The position numbers were made by a program, and so were the translations under genes. Positions 1 to 5,837 of a stretch of 5,837 nt of DNA are shown one piece after another. The notes under the pieces were generated by a model. That model made no database searches and was not told the DNA's origin. It saw only the letters and a list, made by a program, of their open reading frames with translations. Within the stretch, counting starts at the first letter, position 1. The number at the start of each line of letters is the position of its first letter. Origin of the DNA: Candidatus Halomonas stercoripullorum (GTDB lineage: Bacteria > Pseudomonadota > Gammaproteobacteria > Pseudomonadales > Halomonadaceae); assembly GCA_019114645.1 (NCBI GenBank), contig DXFC01000063.1:1-5837 (forward strand), given 5' to 3'.

Positions 1-3000
1 CGTATTCGACTTGCAACAACTGGCCAAGCTGGATGCCGGTGAACCGCTGGCGATGACGCTCTATCGGCTGGCGGAAGGAGAAAGCAGTGGCGTCAACCTC
101 AAGCTGTATCACCGTGATCTCCCCATTCCGCTCTCCGATGTGTTGCCGGTCATGGAAAACCTGGGGCTGCGTGTGATCAGTGAGCGGCCCTACGAAATTG
201 TCACATCCGGCGAGCATTACTGGCTGCACGACTTTGACCTGGAGCATCACGCTGCTACCGAAGTCAACCTGCAGCAGATGAGCGAACCCTTTATCGAGGC
301 ATTCAAGCGCATCTGGGCGGGTGAAGCCGATAACGATGGCTTTAATCGGCTGGTGATCGCCGCCAATCTGGACTGGCGTGAAGTGGCCATGCTGCGGGCG
401 TATGCACGCTACCTGAAGCAGATCGGCTTTGGCATGTCGCAAGATTACATCGCCACTACCCTGGCTCATTACTCCGAGATTACGCGTGAGCTGGTAACCC
501 TGTTCAAGCTACGTTTCGATCCAGCGCAGCGCCCTGAAGAAGGAGAACTCTACGCCTGCAGCGAGCGCATCACCCGCCATCTTGATGGTGTTGCCAGCCT
601 TAACGACGACCAGTTGCTGCGCCGTTTCATGGAGATGATCCAGGCCACCTTGCGTACCAACTACTATCAGCGTACCGCCGAGGGTGGCTGCAAGGATTAT
701 ATCGCCTACAAGCTGGAACCCGACCAGATTACCGGCATGCCAAAGCCACGTCCGGCTTATGAGATATTCGTCTGTTCGCCACGGGTCGAGGGGGTGCATC
801 TGCGCGGGGGGAAGGTAGCCCGTGGCGGGCTGCGTTGGTCCGACCGTCAGGAAGATTTCCGCACCGAGGTGCTGGGGCTGGTCAAGGCGCAGCAGGTCAA
901 GAACGCAGTCATCGTTCCAGTAGGCGCCAAGGGCGGCTTTGTTTGCAAGCGCTTGCCGGAGGGGGGGGATCGCGAGGCCATCCAGCAGGAGGGTATCGCC
1001 TGTTACAAGACCTTCATCCGTGCGCTGCTTGATATCACCGATAATCTGGTTGACGGCGAAGTAGTGCCGCCCAAGGATGTGGTGCGCCATGACGATGATG
1101 ATACCTATATGGTCGTGGCAGCCGACAAGGGCACCGCGACATTTTCCGATATTGCCAACGAAATCTCTGCCGAATACGGCCACTGGCTAGGTGATGCCTT
1201 CGCCTCTGGTGGAGCCAATGGCTACGATCACAAAAAAATGGGCATTACCGCCCGTGGCGCCTGGGAATCAGTAAAAGGGCACTTCCGCAGTCTTGGCTTG
1301 AACACTCAGGAAGAAGAGTTCAATGTCGTGGGGATCGGTGACATGGGCGGCGATGTCTTCGGCAACGGCATGCTGCTCTCCGACAAGATTCGCCTGGTGG
1401 GCGCGTTCAACCATTTGCATATTTTCATCGATCCTACGCCTGATGCGGCGGCTACGTTTGCCGAGCGAGAGCGACTGTTCCGGCTGCCACGATCAAGCTG
1501 GGAAGATTTTGATCCTGACCTCATCTCCACCGGCGGTGGCGTCTTCAAACGCAGTGCCAAATCGATTGCGATCACGCCGCAAATGCAAGAGGTGCTGGGT
1601 ATTGAAGACGACCAGCTCACGCCCAGCGAACTAATCCGCGCACTGCTCAGGGCGCCAGTGGACCTGCTCTGGAACGGCGGTATCGGCACTTACGTCAAGG
1701 GCAGCGAAGAGAGCGACGCCCAGGTGGGTGACAAGGCCAATGATAGCCTGCGCATCAATGGTGGCGAGTTACGTTGTCGCGTCGTAGGCGAGGGTGGCAA
1801 CCTGGGTTTCACCCAGCGGGGTCGCATGGAGGCTGCGTCACGGGGCATTCGTATCAATACCGACTTTATCGACAATGCCGGCGGTGTGAACTGTTCTGAC
1901 CATGAGGTCAACATCAAGATTCTCCTTGATGACGTGGTCAAGCATGGTGACATGACTGACAAACAACGTAACCAGCTGTTGGCCGACATGACTGAAGAGG
2001 TGGCGCGTCTGGTCATTCTTGACAACTATCGTCAGGCCCAGGCGCTGGACTTGTCCCAGTTGCTGGCCTGCCAAGGCATTGGGCCCTACCGACGCTTTAT
2101 CAACGAATTGGAGGCGGCCGGTCAACTCGACCGGGAGCTTGAGTTTTTACCCACCAACGAGGAGCTCCAGGAACGGGCCAACAGCGACCAGGGCATGCTA
2201 TTGCCCGAGCTCGCGGTACTGATCTCTTACGCCAAGAGTGCATTAAAGGAAGATGTGCTGGCCTCCGACGTGCCCGATGACCCCTACATTCAGCAACATG
2301 TAGAACGTATCTTCCCCAAGATGCTGGCAGAACGTTTCCCTGACGAAATGTATACCCATCGTCTCAAGCGCGAGATTGTAACGACTCAGGTGGCCAATGA
2401 TTTGGTGAATCACATGGGCATCGTCTTCGTGCGGCGTCTGGTTGATTCCACCGGTGCCAGGCCGGCGGCTATTGCCCGTGCTTATATCGTTGCCCGTGAC
2501 AGCTTCCAGCTGGCTGATCTGTGGGAGCGCATCGAGGTGCTGGACAATCAGGTGCCAAGCCGGGTGCAATACGCCATGATGCTGGATCTGATGCGCCTGA
2601 TACGACGTACCACGCGCTGGTTCCTGCGTCAGCATCTGGAGCTCTCCACCCAGGAAGCCATCGACTGCTTCGCCCCGCATGTCGCCCAGTTGCAGCAGGG
2701 AATCGGTGAGTTGCTGCAGGGTGAAGAGCGTAGCCTGTGGGAGCGCAAGCGAGACGACTTGCTGGCTGCCGGCGTGCCCGAAGAGCTGGCCGCCACGGTG
2801 GCGGCTTCAAGTAGCCTGTATAACGCGCTGGGTATTATTCAAGCCGCTCGCCAGGCTGGAGCACAACCGCAGCGTGTCGCGGAGGTATTCTTCGAGGTGG
2901 GCAGTCGTCTCGAGCTGCCCTGGATGATTCAGCAAGTCAGCAACCTTGAGGTGCGTGACAACTGGCAAGCCCAGGCTCGCGAAACCTTCCGCGATGATAT

Positions 3001-3223
3001 CAATCGCCAGCAGCTGGCGCTGACCCTGGGGGTGCTCAAAACCGGGCAAGAAGGCGATGCCGGCGAGGGTGTCGACCGCTGGCTGGCCGACCATGCCTCG
3101 CTGCATGAGCGTTGGTGTGGCCTGATTGCCGAGGTACGCGGCGGTAGTCAGGCAAGCTTCCCGCTGTTCGCGGTGGCGGTGCGTGAGTTGATCGAATTGG
3201 CTGAAAGCAACCGTGAGAATTGA
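1..3223 (+). CDS. gdhB: NAD-specific glutamate dehydrogenase, large (GDH-180) type, C-terminal part (5' end outside window)
   Basis: This enzyme oxidatively deaminates L-glutamate to 2-oxoglutarate and ammonium with NAD+ in the cytoplasm, and is mainly catabolic. The frame is open from the first bases (codons from base 2) to TGA at 3221-3223, giving about 1073 residues. Family members are around 1600 residues, so roughly the N-terminal third (regulatory, ACT-like region) is missing here. Conserved blocks seen in order: GGLRWSDR (824-847), the lysine motif PVGAKGGF (917-940, comparable to the glutamate-binding lysine motif of GDHs), ADKGTATFSD (1121-1150), the Rossmann-type NAD-binding stretch VVGIGDMGGDVFGNG (1325-1369), VVGEGGNLGFTQ (1781-1816), and NTDFIDNAGG continuing into a SDHEVNIKILL block (1856-1927). 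The following helical C-terminal region (about 1930-3220) is typical of the family and intact. The first in-window start-like codon (TTG at 11) is internal and not the true start. An 8-G run at 961-968 is read in frame. Family assignment is secure; the symbol follows Pseudomonas usage. Confidence 0.96.
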   Translation, partial: VFDLQQLAKLDAGEPLAMTLYRLAEGESSGVNLKLYHRDLPIPLSDVLPVMENLGLRVISERPYEIVTSGEHYWLHDFDLEHHAATEVNLQQMSEPFIEAFKRIWAGEADNDGFNRLVIAANLDWREVAMLRAYARYLKQIGFGMSQDYIATTLAHYSEITRELVTLFKLRFDPAQRPEEGELYACSERITRHLDGVASLNDDQLLRRFMEMIQATLRTNYYQRTAEGGCKDYIAYKLEPDQITGMPKPRPAYEIFVCSPRVEGVHLRGGKVARGGLRWSDRQEDFRTEVLGLVKAQQVKNAVIVPVGAKGGFVCKRLPEGGDREAIQQEGIACYKTFIRALLDITDNLVDGEVVPPKDVVRHDDDDTYMVVAADKGTATFSDIANEISAEYGHWLGDAFASGGANGYDHKKMGITARGAWESVKGHFRSLGLNTQEEEFNVVGIGDMGGDVFGNGMLLSDKIRLVGAFNHLHIFIDPTPDAAATFAERERLFRLPRSSWEDFDPDLISTGGGVFKRSAKSIAITPQMQEVLGIEDDQLTPSELIRALLRAPVDLLWNGGIGTYVKGSEESDAQVGDKANDSLRINGGELRCRVVGEGGNLGFTQRGRMEAASRGIRINTDFIDNAGGVNCSDHEVNIKILLDDVVKHGDMTDKQRNQLLADMTEEVARLVILDNYRQAQALDLSQLLACQGIGPYRRFINELEAAGQLDRELEFLPTNEELQERANSDQGMLLPELAVLISYAKSALKEDVLASDVPDDPYIQQHVERIFPKMLAERFPDEMYTHRLKREIVTTQVANDLVNHMGIVFVRRLVDSTGARPAAIARAYIVARDSFQLADLWERIEVLDNQVPSRVQYAMMLDLMRLIRRTTRWFLRQHLELSTQEAIDCFAPHVAQLQQGIGELLQGEERSLWERKRDDLLAAGVPEELAATVAASSSLYNALGIIQAARQAGAQPQRVAEVFFEVGSRLELPWMIQQVSNLEVRDNWQAQARETFRDDINRQQLALTLGVLKTGQEGDAGEGVDRWLADHASLHERWCGLIAEVRGGSQASFPLFAVAVRELIELAESNREN

Positions 3224-3243
3224 CGTCTCGTAATAACCGGCCT

Positions 3244-3282
3244 CGCCCCACCCTGCCATCCGGCAGGATGGGGCGTCTTGGG
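3244..3282 (+). terminator. Rho-independent terminator of gdhB
   Basis: A long GC-rich hairpin begins 20 nt after the gdhB stop. The left arm CGCCCCACCCTGCC (3244-3257) and right arm GGCAGGATGGGGCG (3262-3275) pair over 14 positions with a single C/A mismatch, around a 4-nt loop (ATCC). The trailing tract is poor (GTCTTGGG), so on U-tract criteria it is an imperfect intrinsic terminator. The stem strength and its position between gdhB and the pyrD promoter still support the call. Read on the minus strand the mismatch becomes a G-U pair, but no T-tract follows and no minus-strand gene needs it. Confidence 0.72.
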
Positions 3283-3307
3283 CATCGTCGTCTTGGTAAT
3301 AGAGTGC

Positions 3308-3316
3308 TGCTATAAT
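3308..3316 (+). promoter_or_regulatory. Extended -10 promoter for pyrD
   Basis: TGCTATAAT combines a perfect sigma-70 -10 hexamer (3311-3316) with the upstream TGn of an extended -10 element. No good -35 lies at the usual distance: the hexamer 17 nt upstream is TCGTCT (3288-3293), and TTGGTA (3293-3298) is only 12 nt away. An extended -10 promoter that does not depend on a -35 is the simplest reading. Initiation would be expected near 3323, leaving a leader of about 30 nt. The element sits between the gdhB terminator and the pyrD ribosome binding site, so pyrD is probably transcribed on its own. Confidence 0.7.
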
Positions 3317-3342
3317 CCGCCAGCCTCGTTATTCGTCCCGCC

Positions 3343-3347
3343 AGGAG
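3343..3347 (+). promoter_or_regulatory. pyrD ribosome binding site, decides the start
   Basis: AGGAG lies 5 nt before ATG 3353. It selects that start over the in-frame ATG at 3278, whose extra 25 codons would run through the promoter and leader and encode residues unlike any PyrD N-terminus. Confidence 0.8.
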
Positions 3348-3352
3348 ATGCC

Positions 3353-4378
3353 ATGTACGCGCTTGCCCGTTCGATCCTGTTTCGCCTTGATGCGGAAACT
3401 GCCCATGGCCATGCGCTCACCGCTCTGGATCTGGCTCATCGCCTGAAGCTGGCGGGGCGGCTGGGTGGCAAGCGAATCGATGATCCGGTAGAGCTGATGG
3501 GGTTGCGTTTTCCCAACCGGGTGGGGTTGGCGGCGGGTCTGGACAAGAATGCGGACCATCTTGATGCGCTGGGTGCGCTGGGTTTCGGTTTTGTCGAGGT
3601 GGGCACCGTGACACCCAGGCCCCAGGAGGGTAACCCCAAGCCGCGACTGTTTCGTTTACCGGAGCGTGGCGCGATCATCAACCGCATGGGTTTCAATAAT
3701 GCCGGAGTTGAGCATCTGGTTGAGAGGGTCAAGGCGACTCGTTTTGATGGCGTGATCGGTATCAATATTGGCAAGAACCTGACCACGCCGGTGGAGCATG
3801 CAGTCGAGGATTACCTGCTGTGTCTGGAGAAAGTTCATGCCCATGCCGATTATGTGGCGGTGAATATCTCCTCGCCCAACACGCCAGGGCTGCGTAACCT
3901 GCAGTTTGGTGAGCACCTGGATGCGCTGCTGGGTACCCTGCGCGAAGCGGGGAGTCGTCTGGATCAGGCCAGCGGCCGGCGGGTGCCACTGGCGGTCAAG
4001 ATCGCTCCGGATATGAGCGAAGAGGAAGTGGGTCTGGTAGCCACCAGCATTGCCACCAATGAAATGGATGCAGTCATTGCTACTAATACCACGATAGCAC
4101 GAGATGCGGTAGTTGGCTTGCCCCATGCCAATGAGCAGGGCGGGCTTTCCGGCCGCCCGGTGTTTGAGGCTTCCAGCCAGGTGATTCGTGCCCTGCGCCG
4201 TCACTTGCCCCAACTGCCGATTATCGGCGTGGGGGGCATCGATTCAGGTGAAGCGGCGCGAGCCAAGCTGGAAGCGGGTGCCGATCTCGTGCAGCTTTAT
4301 ACCGGTTTTATTTATCGCGGCCCGGCACTGGTGGGAGAGTGCGCGGCAACGTTGAAGGCTTATCGTGGTTTGGAGTGA
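3353..4378 (+). CDS. pyrD: Dihydroorotate dehydrogenase (quinone), class 2
   Basis: PyrD oxidises dihydroorotate to orotate in de novo UMP synthesis, using FMN and passing electrons to the respiratory quinone at the inner membrane. The 341-residue product is close to E. coli PyrD (336). The amphipathic N-terminus (MYALARSILFRLDAETAH) is the class 2 membrane- and quinone-binding region, absent from class 1 enzymes. The FMN barrel then shows AGLDK (K65), EVGTVTP (from E82), INRMGFNN (109-116), and NISSPNTPGLR with N171, S174 as the expected catalytic base, and N176. It continues with ATNTT (243-247), the phosphate-binding IIGVGGIDS (290-298) and LVQLYTGF from 312. All line up with E. coli numbering at an offset of about one. 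The start at ATG 3353 is backed by AGGAG and an extended -10 promoter. No hairpin hiding the ribosome binding site, as in the E. coli pyrD start-switching leader, is evident. No truncation or frameshift is seen. Confidence 0.97.
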   Translation: MYALARSILFRLDAETAHGHALTALDLAHRLKLAGRLGGKRIDDPVELMGLRFPNRVGLAAGLDKNADHLDALGALGFGFVEVGTVTPRPQEGNPKPRLFRLPERGAIINRMGFNNAGVEHLVERVKATRFDGVIGINIGKNLTTPVEHAVEDYLLCLEKVHAHADYVAVNISSPNTPGLRNLQFGEHLDALLGTLREAGSRLDQASGRRVPLAVKIAPDMSEEEVGLVATSIATNEMDAVIATNTTIARDAVVGLPHANEQGGLSGRPVFEASSQVIRALRRHLPQLPIIGVGGIDSGEAARAKLEAGADLVQLYTGFIYRGPALVGECAATLKAYRGLE

Positions 4379-4438
4379 AGCCAACAAGTGGGTGGTAGCA
4401 AGGCGAGCCGGGGCGAATGGCAAGAAAAGAGAGCGATC

Positions 4439-4465
4439 AAAAAGCCCGTGCCTGGACACGGGCTT
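4439..4465 (-). terminator. Rho-independent terminator of rmf
   Basis: A perfect 9-bp stem, AAGCCCGTG (4442-4450) with CACGGGCTT (4457-4465), encloses a 6-nt loop. On the minus strand the stem runs directly into TTTTT (complement of 4439-4443), the classic intrinsic terminator layout, about 54 nt past the rmf stop. On the plus strand the hairpin is followed by GGTGATG with no T-tract. It therefore fits rmf well and would serve pyrD only weakly, if at all. Confidence 0.85.
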
Positions 4466-4500
4466 GGTGATGCTTCACCGCCTGCTCGGGTGATGAGGCG
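4466..4500. repeat. Short overlapping inverted repeats in the rmf 3' flank
   Basis: GGTGA (4466-4470) pairs with TCACC (4475-4479) across a 4-nt loop. The same TCACC can instead pair with GGTGA at 4489-4493. CGCCT (4479-4483) can also pair with AGGCG (4496-4500). These lie directly beside the rmf terminator on the stop-codon side. They may simply structure the rmf 3' UTR or aid pyrD termination from the other strand. The complementarity is seen; any function is inferred. Confidence 0.4.
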
Positions 4501-4519
4501 TATGGTGAATAGAAGAGGT

Positions 4520-4726
4520 TTACAATACCATCGGGTTTTTGTGAATGCCGGAAACACCCGTCATGCCGGCCCATTGATCACCTCGACCTTCACGCCAACC
4601 GCTCATCCAATATTCACGTATATTGACATCCTGACTAGGACAGTCGTCGCGGGAGCGCCCGGAAACACCAGCTTTGTAGCCATGAAGATAGGCGCGTTGG
4701 TAGCGATCACGTTTCTGTCTTTTCAT
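4520..4726 (-). CDS. rmf: Ribosome modulation factor (hibernation factor)
   Basis: RMF binds the 30S subunit near the anti-Shine-Dalgarno region in stationary phase and drives 70S dimerisation into inactive 100S ribosomes. The 68-residue product starts MKRQKRDR, as in E. coli RMF. It keeps the family landmarks: R11-A12, G16-Y17, A19-G20, G23-R24-S25, C29-P30, W40, and G43-W44-R45-E46. E. coli RMF is 55 residues; here a polar tail from about residue 49 (ending GVSGIHKNPMVL) makes it longer, closer to the longer pseudomonad and halomonad forms as I recall them. The start is ATG at 4726-4724, because AAGAGGT lies 7 nt upstream. A longer in-frame start at 4762 would place that binding site inside the gene. 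The gene is convergent with pyrD, divergent from rlmL, and has its own terminator. In enterobacteria rmf is induced by ppGpp; that regulation is not visible here. Confidence 0.95.
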   Translation of the reverse strand: MKRQKRDRYQRAYLHGYKAGVSGRSRDDCPSQDVNIREYWMSGWREGRGDQWAGMTGVSGIHKNPMVL

Positions 4727-4732
4727 CGGATG

Positions 4733-4739
4733 ACCTCTT
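4733..4739 (-). promoter_or_regulatory. rmf ribosome binding site, decides the start
   Basis: On the minus strand AAGAGGT precedes ATG 4726 with about 6-7 nt between. The alternative in-frame ATG at 4762 has no purine-rich site before it. This fixes the RMF N-terminus at MKRQKRDR, matching the family. Confidence 0.8.
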
Positions 4740-4930
4740 GTAAAGGTACCATTTTGAGACATGCGAAATGCAAGTCCCGACGTTCACCGGTTCGCTTTAG
4801 CCAACATACCTCTGTTTATGACATCTCCTTTTCGACGTGATTGTGATGGCAAAGCGAGGGTCAGGCAGAGTCAGTCATGACCTGCAAGTGGAACGCATGC
4901 GTCTTGCTTTACAGTAGCTACTCCCCATCA

Positions 4931-4959
4931 TTCATAGCCTATCACGTAGGCCTTGTCGA
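4931..4959 (-). promoter_or_regulatory. Candidate sigma-70 promoter for rmf
   Basis: Read on the minus strand, TCGACA (complement of 4954-4959, 5 of 6 to the -35 consensus) is followed by exactly 17 nt and TATGAA (complement of 4931-4936, 4 of 6 to the -10 consensus). It points toward rmf and would leave a leader of about 200 nt. It is the best hexamer pair I found on that strand, but a match of this quality can occur by chance, and a closer, less canonical promoter is possible. Confidence 0.35.
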
Positions 4960-5036
4960 CCATGATTCTTCATCTGCACGAAACAACTTCGTAATGCATT
5001 GAATATACATCCGGCCAAAGGGGGCGGGAATGCCAC

Positions 5037-5837
5037 ATGAGTGAGTCAACGCAACATCCAAAGCAGGCTTTTCTGGCGACTTGTCCCCGTGGGCTGGAAG
5101 AGCTGTTGGCCGAAGAGCTACACACCCTGGGTGCCGAGACGTACAAGACGACGGTAGCCGGTGTGCACTTTCATGGCAGCCTGGAGGTCGCTTATCGCGC
5201 CTGCCTTTGGTCACGGCTGGCTAACCGTATTGTGCTTTGCCTGCTACGCGAAGAAGGGATTGAGCAGCCCGAAGCACTGCGCAATGCGGTTGCCGGCGTG
5301 AAATGGGCGCGACACCTGCGCCCTGGAGCCACCCTGGCGGTGGATTTTCACGGTCGCAGTGAGCAGGTTCGCCATACTCGCTTCGGTGCCCAGATCGTCA
5401 AGGATGGTGTGGTCGATGAGATCCAGGCAGCAGGCCGGGAGCGCCCCAGTGTCGACCTGCAGCGCCCCGATCTGCGACTGTATGCGCACCTGCATCGAGG
5501 GCGGCTGACGCTGGGGGTTGATCTTTCCGGGGATAGCTTGCACCGGCGTGGCTATCGGCGCGACGTGGGACACGCTCCGCTCAAGGAAAATTTGGCGGCG
5601 GCTCTGTTGATGCGTGCCGGCTGGCTGCAACGCTTGCGTAACGGTGAGGCACTGGTCGATCCGCTATGCGGTGCCGGTACCTTGTTGATCGAGGCGGCAT
5701 TGATGGCGGCAGACATGGCGCCCAACCTGAACCGGGTACGCTTTGGCTTCCATGGCTGGGCGCAACACGACGAGGCGTTATGGACCGAGCTCAAGCGTGA
5801 AGCGGACGCACGTGCCAGCATTGGGCGCAAGCGCTGC
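5037..5837 (+). CDS. rlmL: Bifunctional 23S rRNA methyltransferase RlmKL, N-terminal part (3' end outside window)
   Basis: In E. coli the N-terminal half (RlmL) makes m2G2445 and the C-terminal half (RlmK) makes m7G2069 in 23S rRNA, using S-adenosylmethionine. The window holds the first 267 codons of a protein usually near 700 residues, so only the THUMP region and the beginning of the first methyltransferase domain are seen; RlmK lies outside. The N-terminus AFLATCPRGLEELLAEEL (from residue 11) is typical. A THUMP RNA-binding domain (about 45-157) includes VDFHGRSEQVRHTRFG (from 102) and a DLSGDSLHRRGYR segment ending at R174. LKENLAAALL (182-191) follows, then SAM motif I with DPLCGAGT at 208-215 and a GFHGWAQHDEA block near 240. 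ATG 5037 is the only usual start after the in-frame stop TAA at 4992-4994. Its ribosome binding site is weak (G-rich GGGGGCGGGA, 5020-5029). No promoter is obvious. Confidence 0.95.
   Translation, partial: MSESTQHPKQAFLATCPRGLEELLAEELHTLGAETYKTTVAGVHFHGSLEVAYRACLWSRLANRIVLCLLREEGIEQPEALRNAVAGVKWARHLRPGATLAVDFHGRSEQVRHTRFGAQIVKDGVVDEIQAAGRERPSVDLQRPDLRLYAHLHRGRLTLGVDLSGDSLHRRGYRRDVGHAPLKENLAAALLMRAGWLQRLRNGEALVDPLCGAGTLLIEAALMAADMAPNLNRVRFGFHGWAQHDEALWTELKREADARASIGRKRC

Larger units (their letters stand above)
4727..5036. other. Divergent intergenic region between rmf and rlmL
   Basis: These 310 bp separate two divergently transcribed ribosome-related genes. I see no credible coding sequence: the overlapping frames give compositions rich in R, P, S and C and match no family I know. 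It is visibly more AT-rich than the flanking coding DNA. It contains the rmf ribosome binding site, one minus-strand promoter candidate (4931-4959), and short dyads: ACGCATGCGT (4893-4902), GCCTA/TAGGC (4937-4951) and ACGAA/TTCGT (4978-4992). I could not identify a convincing sigma-70 promoter for rlmL on the plus strand; TATACA at 5004-5009 has no partner -35. Confidence 0.7.

Noticed and set aside
509..1183. 224-codon open frame on the minus strand within gdhB
   Set aside because: Antisense shadow of a conserved, clearly coding plus-strand sequence; no recognisable family, no ribosome binding site identified.
2807..3259. 150-codon minus-strand frame over the gdhB end and terminator
   Set aside because: Begins inside the gdhB terminator hairpin and runs antisense to conserved coding sequence; no family resemblance.
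3278..3352. Upstream in-frame extension of pyrD (ATG 3278)
   Set aside because: It spans the TATAAT promoter and the leader, lacks a ribosome binding site, and adds residues not seen in PyrD N-termini.
4727..4762. 12-residue N-terminal extension of RMF from ATG 4762
   Set aside because: The rmf ribosome binding site lies within it and the family begins at MKRQKRDR.
4388..4840. 150-codon plus-strand frame across the rmf locus
   Set aside because: Antisense to rmf, which is unmistakable, and crosses its terminator; composition shows no domain.
4893..4902. 10-bp perfect palindrome ACGCATGCGT as an operator
   Set aside because: Single copy, matches no operator I can name, and not placed against a convincing promoter; listed only as a dyad of the intergenic region.
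4942..5214. 90-codon minus-strand frame over the rlmL start
   Set aside because: Overlaps the conserved RlmL N-terminus on the opposite strand; rich in R, P, S and C with no recognisable family.
5244..5830. Two minus-strand frames (5244-5630 and 5552-5830) within rlmL
   Set aside because: Both are antisense to the THUMP and motif I coding sequence of rlmL and show no family features.

Overview
The window looks like a housekeeping stretch of a gammaproteobacterial chromosome. The coding regions appear moderately GC-rich. Four genes are recognisable: the C-terminal two thirds of a large NAD-dependent glutamate dehydrogenase (gdhB-type), a complete class 2 dihydroorotate dehydrogenase (pyrD), a complete ribosome modulation factor (rmf, minus strand) and the N-terminal third of the 23S rRNA methyltransferase RlmKL (rlmL). 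The order pyrD - rmf - rlmL is familiar from Pseudomonas and its relatives. A GDH-180-type gdhB directly before pyrD, together with the longer RMF with its polar tail, makes me favour Halomonas or a related Oceanospirillales genus. That placement is an inference from memory, not a search.

Layout. Bases 1-3223 (+) hold the gdhB 3' part, open at the window edge and closed by TGA. Bases 3224-3352 hold a strong GC-rich hairpin (gdhB terminator) followed at once by an extended -10 promoter and a good ribosome binding site for pyrD. Bases 3353-4378 (+) hold pyrD. Bases 4379-4519 are a convergent intergenic region with a hairpin and U-tract oriented to terminate rmf. Bases 4520-4726 (-) hold rmf. 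Bases 4727-5036 are a gene-free divergent region between rmf and rlmL, with one reasonable minus-strand promoter candidate and a few short dyads. Bases 5037-5837 (+) hold rlmL, which runs off the end.

How the genes relate. There is no obvious single operon: each gene has its own upstream region, and rmf faces the opposite way. The functions are central: glutamate catabolism to 2-oxoglutarate, the quinone-linked step of de novo pyrimidine synthesis, stationary-phase 70S dimerisation (hibernation), and modification of 23S rRNA. rmf and rlmL, which both act on the ribosome, share one divergent control region.

I found no mobile element, CRISPR array, tRNA or rRNA gene, or undescribed system. The more interesting points are small: an 8-G homopolymer inside gdhB, the structured 3' flank of rmf, a dyad lying in the spacer of the candidate rmf promoter, and a five-codon reading frame overlapping the rlmL start.
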